DNA of 64,000 nucleotides. It comes from Phaseolus vulgaris. Its lineage: Eukaryota; Streptophyta; Magnoliopsida; Fabales; Fabaceae. Under the pieces are notes generated by a model that searched no databases, was not told the DNA's origin, and was given only the letters and a program-made list of their open reading frames with translations. Made by a program: the position numbers and the translations under genes. Each line of letters opens with the position of its first letter. Position 1 is the first letter of the stretch. Below are positions 35,153 through 45,264 of this stretch, in pieces. Location: positions 6,508,874-6,572,873 of the forward strand of contig NC_023750.2 in NCBI RefSeq assembly GCF_000499845.2. Direction: 5' to 3'.

Positions 35153-36421
35153 ACATAACGTACATTTGTTTCTTTGTTTCTTTGTGAGGATTCCTTTGCC
35201 AATGTAGTGACTCTAAAGGCTATTCTAAGGGGTTTCGAGTTAGCTTCAGGCTTGAAGATCAATTTTCATAAGGCAAAGCTTGCAGGTATTAATGTCCTTA
35301 GTAGTGTTCTTGAGTGCTACACAAAGACTTTGAACTGTACTCAGATGAGTATCCCGTTTATGTATCTGGGTTTAGAAGTGGGGGGAAATCCAAGGAAGAA
35401 AAAGTTCTAGGAGCCAGTTCTGAACAAGATAAAGTCAAGGCTTAGTGTATGGAAAGGGAGATTTTTATCTATGGCAGGAAGAATATGTTTAATCAAATCT
35501 GTTATCACTGCTTTGCTGCTTTACTATCTGTCCATGTTTAAAGCACCGGAATCAGTGTGCAAAAGTATAATCAACATTCAAAGGAGGTTTTTGTGGGGAT
35601 GGGGAAAGGAGAAGAGACCGATTTCTTGGGTCAGCTGGAAAACCTTATGTAAACCAAGAGAGGAAGGAGGCTTAGGCATTAGAGACATCCGCAAGTTTAA
35701 TGTAGCGCTACTGGCTAAGTGGAGATGGCGTTGTATCTCTGATGAGAAAAGGAAGTGGAAGAAATGCTTGGATTCAAAGTATGGCCTTGAATATGGTGAC
35801 TCTCAACTACCAGTGAAACTCTAATCTTGGTGGTGGAGAGACTTAATGAAGGTTTGTACGGAGGGAGATGGAATCCGGTGGTTCCAAAAAGAAGTAGGTT
35901 GGAAATTAGGGAGTGGGGATAAAACAAGATTTTGGGAAGATGTTTGGACCGGAAATGTTAATTTCAAAACTATGTTACCAAGACTGTACTCTCTGTCGTT
36001 GAATCAGGGCCAAAAGGTGGAGGAGGTAGGTGTGTGGGAGGAATTGGTGTGGAGATGGACCTTAAGATGGAGGCGTGAAAGATTTGAGTGGGAAATCCCG
36101 ATGGAAGTTGACCTTAGTATGCATATGTCAAGGGCCAATGTCACTAAGGATGTCAAGGATGCTCAGGTTTGGACTTGTGATGTATCTGGATGCTTTACGG
36201 TGAGTTCAGCTTACGAATGCCTTGACAAGCCCGAAAGGGGACCACAAATCGATGCCTTCATTTATCTGTGGAAGGTGAAGACGTTCCCTAATGTGATGAT
36301 CACAGCCTGGAGGGTACTGTTGGACAAAGTACCAACAAGAGAGTGTTTGAGTAGGAGAAGGGTGATGTTGAACACCACTGTATGCGCTCTCTGCCAGTCT
36401 AAGGAGGAATCGGGTCAACAT

Positions 36422-37457
36422 TGTTAGAAAAGATGGCTTTAAACTAGAGGGGGGTGAATTGTTTAAAGGGGTTTTCGTAAACTTTTCAAAGCTAGAATGA
36501 ACTTATTTCAGAAACCAATTGATTCAGCAATTCAGTTAGCCAAAACAGCAAGCAAAACTGTAATACTAGAAAAAAAAACAATCGGTTGTTTCTTCGAAAC
36601 AATCGGTTGTTTATACCAGCAAACAACAAACAAACTGAATTTAAAGAGTTAGGGATAGAGAGATTGTACACAATTGATCACTTATGCAGACCACAACCAA
36701 GAGAATGACCTTGAACACCTCAAGAAACACATCTTCCTTGGCCAACACTAAGATTGCTGATCTTGAACAACTCAAGAACACAGAGCCAATCTCAGCAAAA
36801 CACACACACGAATTGTTCAGCAGTTTACAAAGATTACACTTGTTACAGATGAATATCTGAAATCAATACAAGCAGAATCCTATTCAGCACCTTGATCAAT
36901 CTCTCAACTCTTAAGCAATCTCAGAATTCTTTAAAAAACTCTTCTTGTCAAAAACTATGTTTCAAGAATATATCTAAGAATATAGTTTGTTATCAAATCT
37001 TAACAAACTCTTAATTGCATTTAAAATAGATTGGTCAAAGCATTTAATGACTGGAGCGTATTCAGTTAAAACATTTAAAGCTCAGTCAAAGAAAACAGTT
37101 TTTCTGTTATGGTTTTAAAACAAACAATCGATTGTTTCCTCGAATCAATCGATTGTTTTGTTACTTAACAAAAACACTATTCAAAAACAGTTTTCAAACT
37201 TTCTCAAAACACCTAAGTGTAAACAATCGGTTGTTTCGATAAAACAATCGGTTGTTTCAACTTAGTTTGAAAAACATTTTGCTTTGATAAAATTGAGATG
37301 CTAATTGCTTTGAGATTTAATCTAAGGGTTGATTACAACATTGAACTACCCCAGAACAAGGCTTAAACCAGCACAGCAGCATCAAGCAAAGCAGAGGCTT
37401 CATCATCTTTCAAAGGATTTGGATTCTTCAAAACATTGAACACCACTTGGTTCAACA
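36422..37457 (-). repeat. 3' LTR of the pol-less element
   Basis: Closely similar to 41648-42769. It lacks a stretch of about 90 bp (after 36672; in the right copy the CTGGTTCACTCC...ATCACTT part near 41905-41990) and about 40 bp near 36960. It carries three 16-mer doublets, where the right LTR has two doublets and one single. Confidence 0.9.
36576..36612. repeat. 16-mer doublet in the 3' LTR (AAACAATCGGTTGTTT twice)
   Basis: Copies at 36576-36591 and 36597-36612, 21 bp apart. Two more doublets lie in this LTR at 37122-37158 (AAACAATCGATTGTTT form) and 37221-37257. All three have the same 21-bp step. Confidence 0.88.
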
Positions 37458-37472
37458 ATCTCCCCCTATTTG
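37458..37472 (-). other. Polypurine tract of the pol-less element
   Basis: The minus strand reads AAATAGGGGGAGAT directly before the LTR start TGTTGAACC. A similar tract (AATAGGGGGAGATA) lies near 37696. Confidence 0.8.
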
Positions 37473-37823
37473 ATGAAGACAAATCCCTGATGCTTGTGTT
37501 GTTCTTTGGTTAAATTTGAAGCAATTCCTGCAAAAGAACTTTGAGCAATACTTTGAACTTCTGATATTCTGTTAGTATACAGATTAACAATTAAAGCTTA
37601 AAACATCTAATATCATAACCAAATAACATCACTCAAACTGTTTTTAACAACTTGAAAAACATAAACTTAAAACAATTGGAAACACAACATATATCTCCCC
37701 CTATTTGTCTTCACAAATAGACAAAGATAAGAGATAAACTAAAACATTGTTCCCATTACATCAGAAATAAAACAGCAACAGCAGAAGGAAAGAAATTTTA
37801 AAACCAGAAAAGAGAACAGCCAA

Positions 37824-37860
37824 AAACAATCGATTGTTTTGATGACCAATCGGTTGTTTT
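37824..37860. repeat. 16-mer doublet just after the second ORF
   Basis: AAACAATCGATTGTTT at 37824-37839 and a degenerate copy (CCAATCGGTTGTTTT) with its core 20 bp downstream. It lies immediately past the stop codon of the second ORF and is the one doublet with a 20-bp step. Confidence 0.75.
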
Positions 37861-37864
37861 TCTT

Positions 37865-39067
37865 TCAATCTTCTTCATCAACAAACTGAAGATCAAAGAT
37901 TTGATTCTGGACAGCTTCAATATGTTCGTCCAGAGTCATAAACCTTGCATCCATGTTGTCAAACCTTATGTCAATCCTCTGAAAGTTACTAACACATAGA
38001 TCATGAAGGCTCCTTTGATTTTTAGCAAAGGTATCTAGCCTATTCACCATGAGTCTTTCAAAAGGAGACATGGTTTGCATTCTTTCTCCTTGATGTTCAG
38101 CATCAGCACTAGGACCTGCATCTTGAAAATCTTCAGCTGGACCTTCATGTTGAACATCCATGTCAGCAGGTTCATCTTGTTCAAGATGAGCAGCACCACT
38201 AGAAGATGCACCATGATCACCATCCTTACTTATCCACTTTCCACCTATTTTTGTAAAGCCCATCTTGTTGAGTGATCCATTGTTCAACTCTTGAGTTGAC
38301 TTGACCAGCTCAGAAGCTTCATCTTTAAGATTAACTTCAAAATAGTGTAGAAACTTAGATATTAAAATAGCATAGGGATAGTGGTAATCGCCTAACCTCA
38401 TGGCTTTTTGCATATGTTCCTTGATTATGTGAATCCAATTGATCTTCGCTTTCTTGGAGATGCAGAAGATGTAAACCAGATCTTCTTCAGTCAACACAGA
38501 GTGGTTACTTCCCCTTGGAGTTAGAATCCAAGTTACAATGAGAGCAAGCAACCTCTCATCAAGCTTCAAACCTCCAACCGAGCATGTGCTAACTTGAGAT
38601 TGATTGTTCTTCAAGCAACTTTTGTAGAACTAGATTTTGTTGAAATCTTCCACCACACCAAGGTTTCCTTTATTGATTCTTAATCCAGAGAACTTAAGCC
38701 CAGCAACAGCTGCCCAAACCTCATGGGTTATCTCCATCTCCACGCCTTTCACATGAGAGACTAAGTTGTTTCCCTCAAACTTCAAGTTGGTGTAGAAAAC
38801 TCTCACCAAATCTGGATATATGTTCCCTTTGAGCTCCAGAAACTTTCTGAGTGATTGGTCCTTGAGAAGCCTCCTCACATTGTCAAGCTTTTGACTTTTC
38901 AGCCAGTCAAAGCACACAACCTTGGGGTTGTTTATCTTCTTGACACTTGTTTCATATCTATACTTCTCAATGAGATCGGTGTCACCAGAAAACCAGCTTT
39001 CAAGCCTTCCTCCAGACCTTACAGCTCTGGTTTTGACTCTTTTAGAGGTGGGAGGGGTTGATTCCAT
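37865..39067 (-). pseudogene. Second ORF of the pol-less element (plant transposon protein-like)
   Basis: A minus-strand frame of about 400 codons from ATG 39067 to TAG 37865-37867, with one in-frame TAG (38630-38632). The N-terminus is Arg/Lys-rich. The middle contains VCFDWLKSQKLDNVRRLL, LKGNIYPDLVRVFYTNLKF and MEITHEVWAAVAGLKFSGL, which resembles the 'putative plant transposon protein' domain seen next to many plant retroelements. The second half continues LALIVTWILTPRGSNHSVL, then an acidic Glu/Asp/Ala-rich linker and a short coiled coil near the end. It sits between gag and the 3' polypurine tract, where Sireviruses carry an env-like ORF. I see no signal peptide or membrane segment, so an envelope role is not supported. 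Confidence 0.7.
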
Positions 39068-39863
39068 GACAGCAGAGACGAAAACTCACTTCACAGAAAA
39101 TTGCAAGAGATGGTGCAAGAGATGTTGCAATAGATGTTGCAATTGGTTGTTCTTGATGAAAGAAATCTGCACCTGATTTTATAGTAGAAAGAGAATCAAT
39201 TTGAATTTAATTTCATTCAATGGGTACCTGATTTTTCAGAGAGAGGACTTGACTCTGTTCTGCACTGAAAATGTCAGAAAAAGCTCAAAATCACATGGTC
39301 TTCACATGTGATCTTTGACTAGTCATTAAAGCTCTTGAATTTCCAAGATTTTGGAATATATTCCTTTATGACTATTGAAAATCCTTTCTGAACGTGATCA
39401 GCTTTCAACACAGACCCTTTGACCAAGATTCTCCCTTTGAAAAATATCTGCAACGACTAGAAATTCAAAAATCAGTTAAATCAATTTCTTCACAGTGCTG
39501 TCAGACTCAAGACAATCGGTTGTTTCGAAGAAACAATCGGTTGTTTTTCTGCAGCAGTTAAAAAATTGATTTTGTAATTTTTAACCATAAACAGAAATGG
39601 ATTAAAGTACATGGCATTGATTAAAAAACAATTAATCATAAGAAGGAACTTTGAAACAGAAACTGATAACAAATAAAAGGAATGTCTTATCCTTGTGTTG
39701 TTTCTTCAATGAGCCAATTGCTTGTTGATCAAGAAAACTTCTTTTCACTGTTTTGACCTTTTGCACAGCATTGATTCAGCTTCATTGACTGCCTTTTTCT
39801 TCAACAGCTTGATCAGAAGGCTCAATTCTTCCTTTTCTCTTCATTTTTCCTGCATAAACAAAT
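39068..39863 (-). other. Spacer between gag and the second ORF of the pol-less element
   Basis: Pol would be expected here but only about 800 noncoding bases are present. A 16-mer doublet lies at 39511-39549 (cores 21 bp apart). In one short minus frame it reads as KQPIV repeated seven residues apart, as also seen inside gag. No RT, integrase or protease motif is visible in any frame. Confidence 0.6.
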
Positions 39864-41609
39864 TCAAGTTGCAAGATTTGGTCCCATTACAAATTTGGGT
39901 CCATTTGGCTTTTCTTTGCTGTTAGAAACATCACATCCCTTAGGAATCCATTTCATAAAACCTTTAGGAACATAATATTTTCTAATTTTGCAGAATCTAA
40001 CAGAGTGGCCTTTCTTCATGCAGTAAAAGCATGTAACAACCGGTTGTTTCATCTTAACAATAGGTTGTTTTTCTGATTTTCTCAAAAAACTTTTTGAAAA
40101 CCTATCTTGCTTGTTCTGTGGATTGAAGCCTAAACCAGCTTTTCCAAAAACACGGCTTTGAGATGCTAGGACATTCTCAAAGTTTGACTTTCCTTTTGAA
40201 AGGTTGTCCACAGTTTCAACAAGATAGTGAACCTTTTTCTCAAGATTTTCACAATTTGTGCAATTGAGAGTATCACACTTGCAAGAGGCATTTTTGAAAT
40301 CTTTTTCCAATTTTTCAAAATCACTTTTTGCTTTTCTCAGTTCCTCTTCAAGTGATTTAACTTTCTTTTCAAGCCCATTGTTAAGATCTTTCAATCGGTT
40401 GTTTGAAAGAACCAATCTATTAGCTTCATCATGAGTTTCTTGAAAAGCTTCAAGCAATTCACTATAGTTTTGTTCATTTAAGGAAGCACATGAACTTACC
40501 TCACTTGAACTGCAAGAATCATCATCATCATCCTCAGCAACTAAGCATATGTTGGCTTTTTCATCTTCACTTGATGAAGAGCTTGGTGATGATACTTCAT
40601 TTTCATCCCAAGCAATGTAGGCTCTTTTTGTCTTGCCTTTCTTCTCCTTGTAGCTTGTCTTTTTCTCTTTGCTCTTGTTGGGACAATCAGCCTTTATGTG
40701 ACCTTGCTCACCACAAACAAAACAAGTATAGTTATTTGAATTAAATTCATTGGGTTTCTTGTTTCCATACCTATCCTTGTTGTTGTCTTTGTTGCGGTTT
40801 CTCTTTAAGAATTTGCTGAATTTTCTTGACAGCAAACTAAGATTTTCCTCATCACTTGAATCTTGCTTTCCCTTATGTTTGGATGCTTTCAAGGCTATGC
40901 TCCTTGTGTGCTTATCTTCACTCTCTTGAACATTGAGTCTATTCATCTCTAGCTCATGTTCCCTAAGCTTTCCAAACAAAGAGGCAACACTTAATGATGT
41001 TAGATCTTTAGATTCGGAAATAGCAGTTACCTTTGGTTGCCATGCTCTATCAAGACATTTCAAGATCTTGATGTTCAGCTCCTCTTTATCAAACGTCTTG
41101 TCAAGGCTCATAAGGTGATTGATGATGTGTGTAAACCTTTTCTGCACTTCAGCTATGGTTTCACCTTTAAGCATTCTAAACATCTCATACTCTTGGATGA
41201 GAGCATGCTTTCTAGCTCTTTTCACCTCATTTGTTCCTTCATGAGTGACTTCCAAAGTATCCCACATTTCTTTTGATGATTTGCATTGTGAGACCCTGAA
41301 AAACTCATCAGAATTTAAAGCAGAGGTTATAATATTTTTGGCAATGCAATTGAATTTGACCTTTCTACTTTCTGCATCAGTCCATTGAGACCATGGCTTC
41401 TCAATGACAGAACCATCTTTTTCAAACGTTGGGATAAAAGGGCCATTTTCAATTGCATCCCAAATTCCTTTGTTAAGAGATTCCATAAATATTTTCATTC
41501 TAACTTTCCAAAACTGGTAATTCAAACCACAAAACAAGGGTGGTCTGTTTATTGAGGCAACTTCCCCAAACGGTAGTCTATCAGCCATTTTGAAAGATTT
41601 TAGGATCAA
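39864..41609 (-). CDS. Gag polyprotein of the pol-less LTR element (Copia/Sirevirus-like)
   Basis: An intact 581-codon minus-strand frame starting at 41609; the second Met (41588, MADRLPFGEV) is the more usual Copia gag start. Residues about 20-230 form the Copia gag core (LFCGLNYQFWKVRMKIF, ALNSDEFFRVSQCKSSKEMW, ARKHALIQEYEMFRMLKGE, LSVASLFGKLREHELEMNR). A CCHC knuckle follows (CFVCGEQGHIKADC, about residue 297), then an acidic Ser-rich stretch (SSPSSSSSEDE), a coiled coil (RLKDLNNGLEKKVKSLEEEL, about residues 405-445), and a second CCHC (CFYCMKKGHSVRFC, about residue 535). Long gag proteins with coiled coils are known for Sireviruses. A 16-mer doublet in the coding strand gives KQPIVKMKQPVV just before the second knuckle. 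It should bind RNA and assemble particles. Confidence 0.85.
   Translation of the reverse strand: MILKSFKMADRLPFGEVASINRPPLFCGLNYQFWKVRMKIFMESLNKGIWDAIENGPFIPTFEKDGSVIEKPWSQWTDAESRKVKFNCIAKNIITSALNSDEFFRVSQCKSSKEMWDTLEVTHEGTNEVKRARKHALIQEYEMFRMLKGETIAEVQKRFTHIINHLMSLDKTFDKEELNIKILKCLDRAWQPKVTAISESKDLTSLSVASLFGKLREHELEMNRLNVQESEDKHTRSIALKASKHKGKQDSSDEENLSLLSRKFSKFLKRNRNKDNNKDRYGNKKPNEFNSNNYTCFVCGEQGHIKADCPNKSKEKKTSYKEKKGKTKRAYIAWDENEVSSPSSSSSEDEKANICLVAEDDDDDSCSSSEVSSCASLNEQNYSELLEAFQETHDEANRLVLSNNRLKDLNNGLEKKVKSLEEELRKAKSDFEKLEKDFKNASCKCDTLNCTNCENLEKKVHYLVETVDNLSKGKSNFENVLASQSRVFGKAGLGFNPQNKQDRFSKSFLRKSEKQPIVKMKQPVVTCFYCMKKGHSVRFCKIRKYYVPKGFMKWIPKGCDVSNSKEKPNGPKFVMGPNLAT
40034..40070 (-). repeat. 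16-mer doublet inside gag coding sequence
   Basis: Cores ACAACCGGTTGT (a perfect palindrome) and ACAATAGGTTGT, 21 bp apart, so the repeat is also 7 codons long and encodes KQPVV/KQPIV. A further single copy (CAATCGGTTGTTTG) lies at 40393 in the coiled-coil region, where it encodes part of SNNRL. Confidence 0.8.
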
Positions 41610-41631
41610 CTTGAATGACTTTCAAGAACCA

Positions 41632-41647
41632 AGCTCTTGATGCCAAT
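41632..41647 (-). other. Primer binding site of the pol-less element
   Basis: The minus strand after the LTR end (CTAACA) reads ATTGGCATCAAGAGC, a variant of the Copia initiator-Met type TGGTATCAGAGC. It fixes the right LTR as the 5' LTR. Confidence 0.65.
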
Positions 41648-42769
41648 TGTTAGAAAAGATGGCTTTAAACTAGAGGGGGGTGAATTGTTTAAAGGGTTTT
41701 TCGTAAACTTTTCAAAACTAGAATGAACTTATTTTAGAAACCAATTGATTCAGCAATTCAGTTAGCCAAAACAGCAAGCAAAACTGTAATACTAGAAAAA
41801 AAACAATCGGTTGTTTCTTCGAAACAATCGGTTGTTTATACCAGCAAACAACAAACAAACTGAATTTAAAGAGTTAGGGATAGAGAGATTGTACACAGTT
41901 GTTTATACTGGTTCACTCCAAACTAGAGCTACATCTAGTCTTCTCAGAAACCCTGAGGATATCCACTAAGCAATCACCACTTAATCACTTGCACCACAAC
42001 CAAGAGAATGACCTTGAACACCTCAAGAAACACACTCTCCTTGGCCAACACTAAGATTGCTAATCTTGAACACCTCAAGAACACAGAGCCAATCTCAGCA
42101 AAACACGCACACGAATTGTTCAGCAGTTTACAAAGATTACACTTGTTACAGATGAATATCTGAAATCAATACAAGCAGAATCCTATTCAGCACCTTGATC
42201 AATCTCTCAACTCTTAAGCAATCTCAGAATTCTTTAAAAAACTCTTCTTGTTAAAAACTATGTTTCAAGATTCTTAAAAACATTAAAACAGTTTTTCAGA
42301 ATATATCTAAGAATATAGTTTGTTATCAAATCTTAACAAACTCTTAATTGCATTTAAAATAGATTGGTCAAAGCATTTAATGACTGGAGTGTATTCAGTT
42401 AAAGCATTTAAAGCTCAGTCAAAGAAAACAGTTTTTCTGTTATGGTTTTAAAACAAACAATCGATTGTTTCCTCGAATCAATCGGTTGTTTTGTTACTTA
42501 ACAAAAACACCATTCAAAAACAGTTTTCAAACTTTCTCAAAACACCTAAGTGTAAACAATCGGTTGTTTCAACTTAGTTTGAAAAACATTTTGCTTTGAT
42601 AAAATTGAGATGCTAATTGCTTTGAGATTTAATCTAAGGGTTGATTACAACATTGAACTACCCCAGAACAAGGCTTAAACCAGCACAACAGCATCAAGCA
42701 AAGCAGAGGCTTCATCATCCTTCAAAGGATTTGGATTCTTCAAAACATTGAACACCACTTGGTTCAACA
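41648..42769 (-). repeat. 5' LTR of the pol-less element
   Basis: A 1122 bp LTR, the fuller of the two. It holds 16-mer doublets at 41801-41837 and near 42455-42491, and a single copy near 42554. The AACAT target duplication follows at 42770-42774. Confidence 0.9.
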
Positions 42770-43128
42770 AACATCTCTTCTTGGAGTGTAATCATGCTCT
42801 GCGCGTTGGGACCTTGTGCTATAGATGGATTGGAATTTTGTCTGTCCAACATAATGAGTTAATGACCCACTTCGTGAGCTTTCATCTGACCCATAGTAGT
42901 AATAAACAAAACTTGGTTTGGAAAGGGGTGTGGGCAGCTATAGTCCGGTGTTTATGGGAGCATAGAAACTCAGTTGTCTTTAATTAAGGAGTTGTAGATG
43001 CGGAAGAAGTTTTCCAAAATGCCCAGCTTAAATCGTGGTTATGGCTGAAACATAAGGCACATGATTTTAACTACTCTTTTGCTGATTGGGTTTTGAACCC
43101 CCTATCCTGCATTAGTAGATTTAAATGA

Positions 43129-44422
43129 GTGAAAGGGGTGTTATGGATGGAGGTCAAATGAAGGAAGAAGTTGAGTGTCTATGTAGGAGGAGTGTGGTGT
43201 AGCAGAATTGGAAGAGTTTCTGTTTGCAGGGGTGAATTCAAAGTGGGTTGTTTGATGCAGTCATGGACCTACAGTAGATGGTGTAACAATTAATATAGGA
43301 TGTGGAAGGTGTTTCTTCGTTACTTCTTAATTCTGAGAAGTTGTTGAAGTGAATGAGATGGTTGAAGGAGCGGGTAATGTTTGTTGGGTGCAGGGGAAGA
43401 TAATGGTTGTGTAGGATTTGTTGTGCAGCATGGATCATCAACCTCAAGGAGAGTTTCACTCATGTTGGATGGGCATTGCAGTTATACGCTAATGAAAGTA
43501 AATGTGATGGCTGCTGGAATGGGTTTTGTTGTAGGGTGCAGGGGCTGCCTATTAAGAAGGGCCACTATTTGTAGTAGGTTTTTATTGAACCTGCTGATGT
43601 GTGATGCAGCTTTTGAGGTGCCAAAGTTGGGTTATGTTTTTCTGGTTAGGACCTTGGTTTTGCAATGAAAAGTGAGGCAAAGGGTAACCATGTGAATGGT
43701 ATGGGGTTTTTGAATTTTGGTCACTGTTTTTAGAAGCAAAGTGCTAGTTTTCGGTGATGTATTGCGTTGGGGAGTTAAGGTGCAAGAATGCCTTAGTGCC
43801 TTCAAGCTTACGTGGTGCTGCTGTGTGCTCCAATTGCCTAGTCTGTTTACGAGTGGAAAGTAGAATGGTTGAGGCTGAAAACTAACAAATTTCAATTAGC
43901 TCAATGATGGAAGCCAACTTGTCCGTGTAGCTGTCTTCAATACTTGAATGCTATTTGAAACAGTGTAGCTTTAAGAGGTAAGTGTCGAAGCAGGGAAGTC
44001 TTGGATGAGTGAATTGGAAAGGAGAAAATTGTATTTGAAGAGTGGAACTGCACCAAACTTGTCACTAGCAGTTCAGCAACTGGACCTTGTTGGTTTGAAG
44101 GTGGGATGGGTCAAGGTGTAAAGGTGTGTGAAGAGTGGACCCCGTGTGGATTTTGTGGAGAAGTGGGGCTGTATTCCATGCTGCTATGCTGAGAAAGTGG
44201 GCCTAGGTTTCTGCTCTTTTATATGTGATTTGTCCCTATCTGTACATAGAAGTTTATGCTTGGTTAGTTGGTTTATAGGTCTTTATGTGCACACCTTCTA
44301 TACCTTGTTTTCCTAAAGCTTTTTAGGATAGATTGTGAAGGTTTTGTAAAGGGTTAGGATACCCCGAAAGTATCCCCTTTAATTTACTTAATTCTTTGCT
44401 GATAAAAAACAAAAAACAAAAA
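43129..44422 (+). other. 3' untranslated part and A-rich tail of the LINE
   Basis: About 1.3 kb between the ORF2 stop and the A-rich tail. Frames are short and not LINE-like. Its end is fixed by the tail and by the target duplication at 44423. Confidence 0.6.
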
Positions 44423-44439
44423 ACATAACGTACATTTGT

Positions 44440-44925
44440 ATAAGAATTAAGTGTCCACACTATTAGACACCCCATATTATGTTCTCATTAGCTCTATTTG
44501 TATATTGTTCAATAATATCAATAAAAGTAAGAGCTAATATTAAAACCAACAACTAATTAGACAACCGTTAACACCACCTTTTCAAAAAGCAAGCATTTTA
44601 AAAATATAAACATAATCATAACAACATACTACAATTTCAAAAAAAAAAAAAAAACTTTTAGTAAGCATAAAACTTAATTTTTAGTTAAAGATAAATAAAT
44701 AAAAAAGTAAAAATAGATTTTTCGTGCTTGTTACCTTCTCACAAAAAGCACTTTCTAATAAAAAAAATTAAATTGCTTTTGTTACAAAAAAAATGTCACC
44801 TACCTTTGGAGTTGGACTTTTGGGTGATATGTGTTCAGTGACATAGAGTATAGTGGATTCTCCTAAATCCAAACCATAAGATAGATTTAAACAAACAAGC
44901 ATACTTGTTGAGTGTCATAGTCGTG
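44440..44925. other. MULE interior right of the LINE
   Basis: AT-rich, noncoding; continues to the inner edge of the right inverted repeat at 44926. Nothing else recognised. Confidence 0.45.
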
Positions 44926-45264
44926 CAGAAGAAGTTGGGTGAAGAAGGCAAGGAGAGGTGGGTTGTGCAAAAGAAGTTAGGTGAAGGAGGTGAGGTGAGG
45001 TGAGAGAAGGGAACAAAAGGTAGAAAAAAGTGGAGACCTAAGACTCTAGATGCGCCACGTGTGCAGACCAATATGACTGTGTGTGTCACATCATCAACAG
45101 TTAACGTTCTTGGTGGAAACTTAACAGAAGGGACCAAATTGAACATTTTTAAAAAACCTTGGGACGAAATAGATTTTTTTTTAAAACCACTATATTAAAT
45201 TGAATATTAACCTCAAATGTAGAGACCAAAAAGGTAATTATAACTTATTTTAATCATTTCCATT

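Larger units (their letters stand above)
36422..42769 (-). mobile_element. Pol-less Sirevirus-like LTR element (gag plus env-position ORF)
   Basis: A 6.35 kb element with LTRs 36422-37457 and 41648-42769 (TGTTAGAAAAG...TTCAACA), flanked by AACAT on both sides (36417-36421 and 42770-42774). The minus orientation is given by a primer binding site beside the right LTR (41632-41647) and a polypurine tract beside the left one (37458-37472). The interior encodes a long gag (41609-39864) and a second ORF (39067-37865), but no protease, integrase or RT. It inserted into the LINE, whose frame continues across it. The 16-mer AAACAAYCGRTTGTTT occurs in LTRs and interior. It must borrow enzymes from a relative to move. 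Confidence 0.9.
35174..43128 (+). pseudogene. LINE ORF2 C-terminal part (RT end and RT-type zinc-binding region), interrupted
   Basis: It starts in the late RT domain (LFLCEDSFANVVTLKAI, ELASGLKINFHKAKLAG, PFMYLGLEVGG), then LSMAGRICLIKSVITALLLY, WGWGKEKRPISWVSW and EEGGLGIRDIRKFNVALLAK. The zf-RVT region follows (FTVSSAYECLDKPE, NVMITAWRVLLDKVPTRE, CALCQSKEESGQH). The LTR element splits the frame at 36421, and the sequence resumes at 42770 with LFLECNHALRV, ending at TGA 43126-43128. Stops at 35408-35410 and 35822-35824 already break the frame. No RNase H domain is seen at the end. Confidence 0.88.
35170..44422 (+). mobile_element. 5'-truncated L1-type LINE with 17-bp target duplication
   Basis: ACATAACGTACATTTGT occurs directly before (35153-35169) and after (44423-44439) the element, a 17-bp target duplication. 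The 3' end is an A-rich tail (AAAAAACAAAAAACAAAAAAC, about 44403-44422). The LINE starts inside the reverse transcriptase domain, so it is 5' truncated, as is usual for target-primed insertion. It is split by the LTR element at 36422-42769; without it the LINE is about 2.9 kb. Confidence 0.9.
34273..45244. mobile_element. MULE with about 320 bp terminal inverted repeats, carrying nested elements
   Basis: The left terminus GTTGAATTACCTTTTTGGTC and the right terminus (GTTATAATTACCTTTTTGGTC on the minus strand) start inverted repeats that run to about 34592 and 44926. They share blocks such as TAACAGTTGATGATGTG/CACATCATCAACAGTTAA and CACCCAACTTCTTCTG. The termini are related to those of the MULE at 11984-13207. 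Without the LINE inserted at 35170-44422 it would be about 1.7 kb, with no transposase. A 9-bp target duplication is not obvious. Confidence 0.65.

Noticed and set aside
37865..39067. Envelope protein for the second ORF of the pol-less element
   Set aside because: Its position matches the env-like ORF of Sireviruses, but no signal peptide, transmembrane or fusion-like segment is visible.
36576..42600. CRISPR-like array reading of the repeated 16-mers
   Set aside because: The repeats are dispersed doublets in LTRs and coding sequence of a plant retroelement, spacers are not regular over more than two units, and there are no cas genes; the genome is eukaryotic.
43381..43668. 95-codon plus-strand frame as a gene
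   Set aside because: Lies in the 3' untranslated part of the LINE, without domain resemblance.
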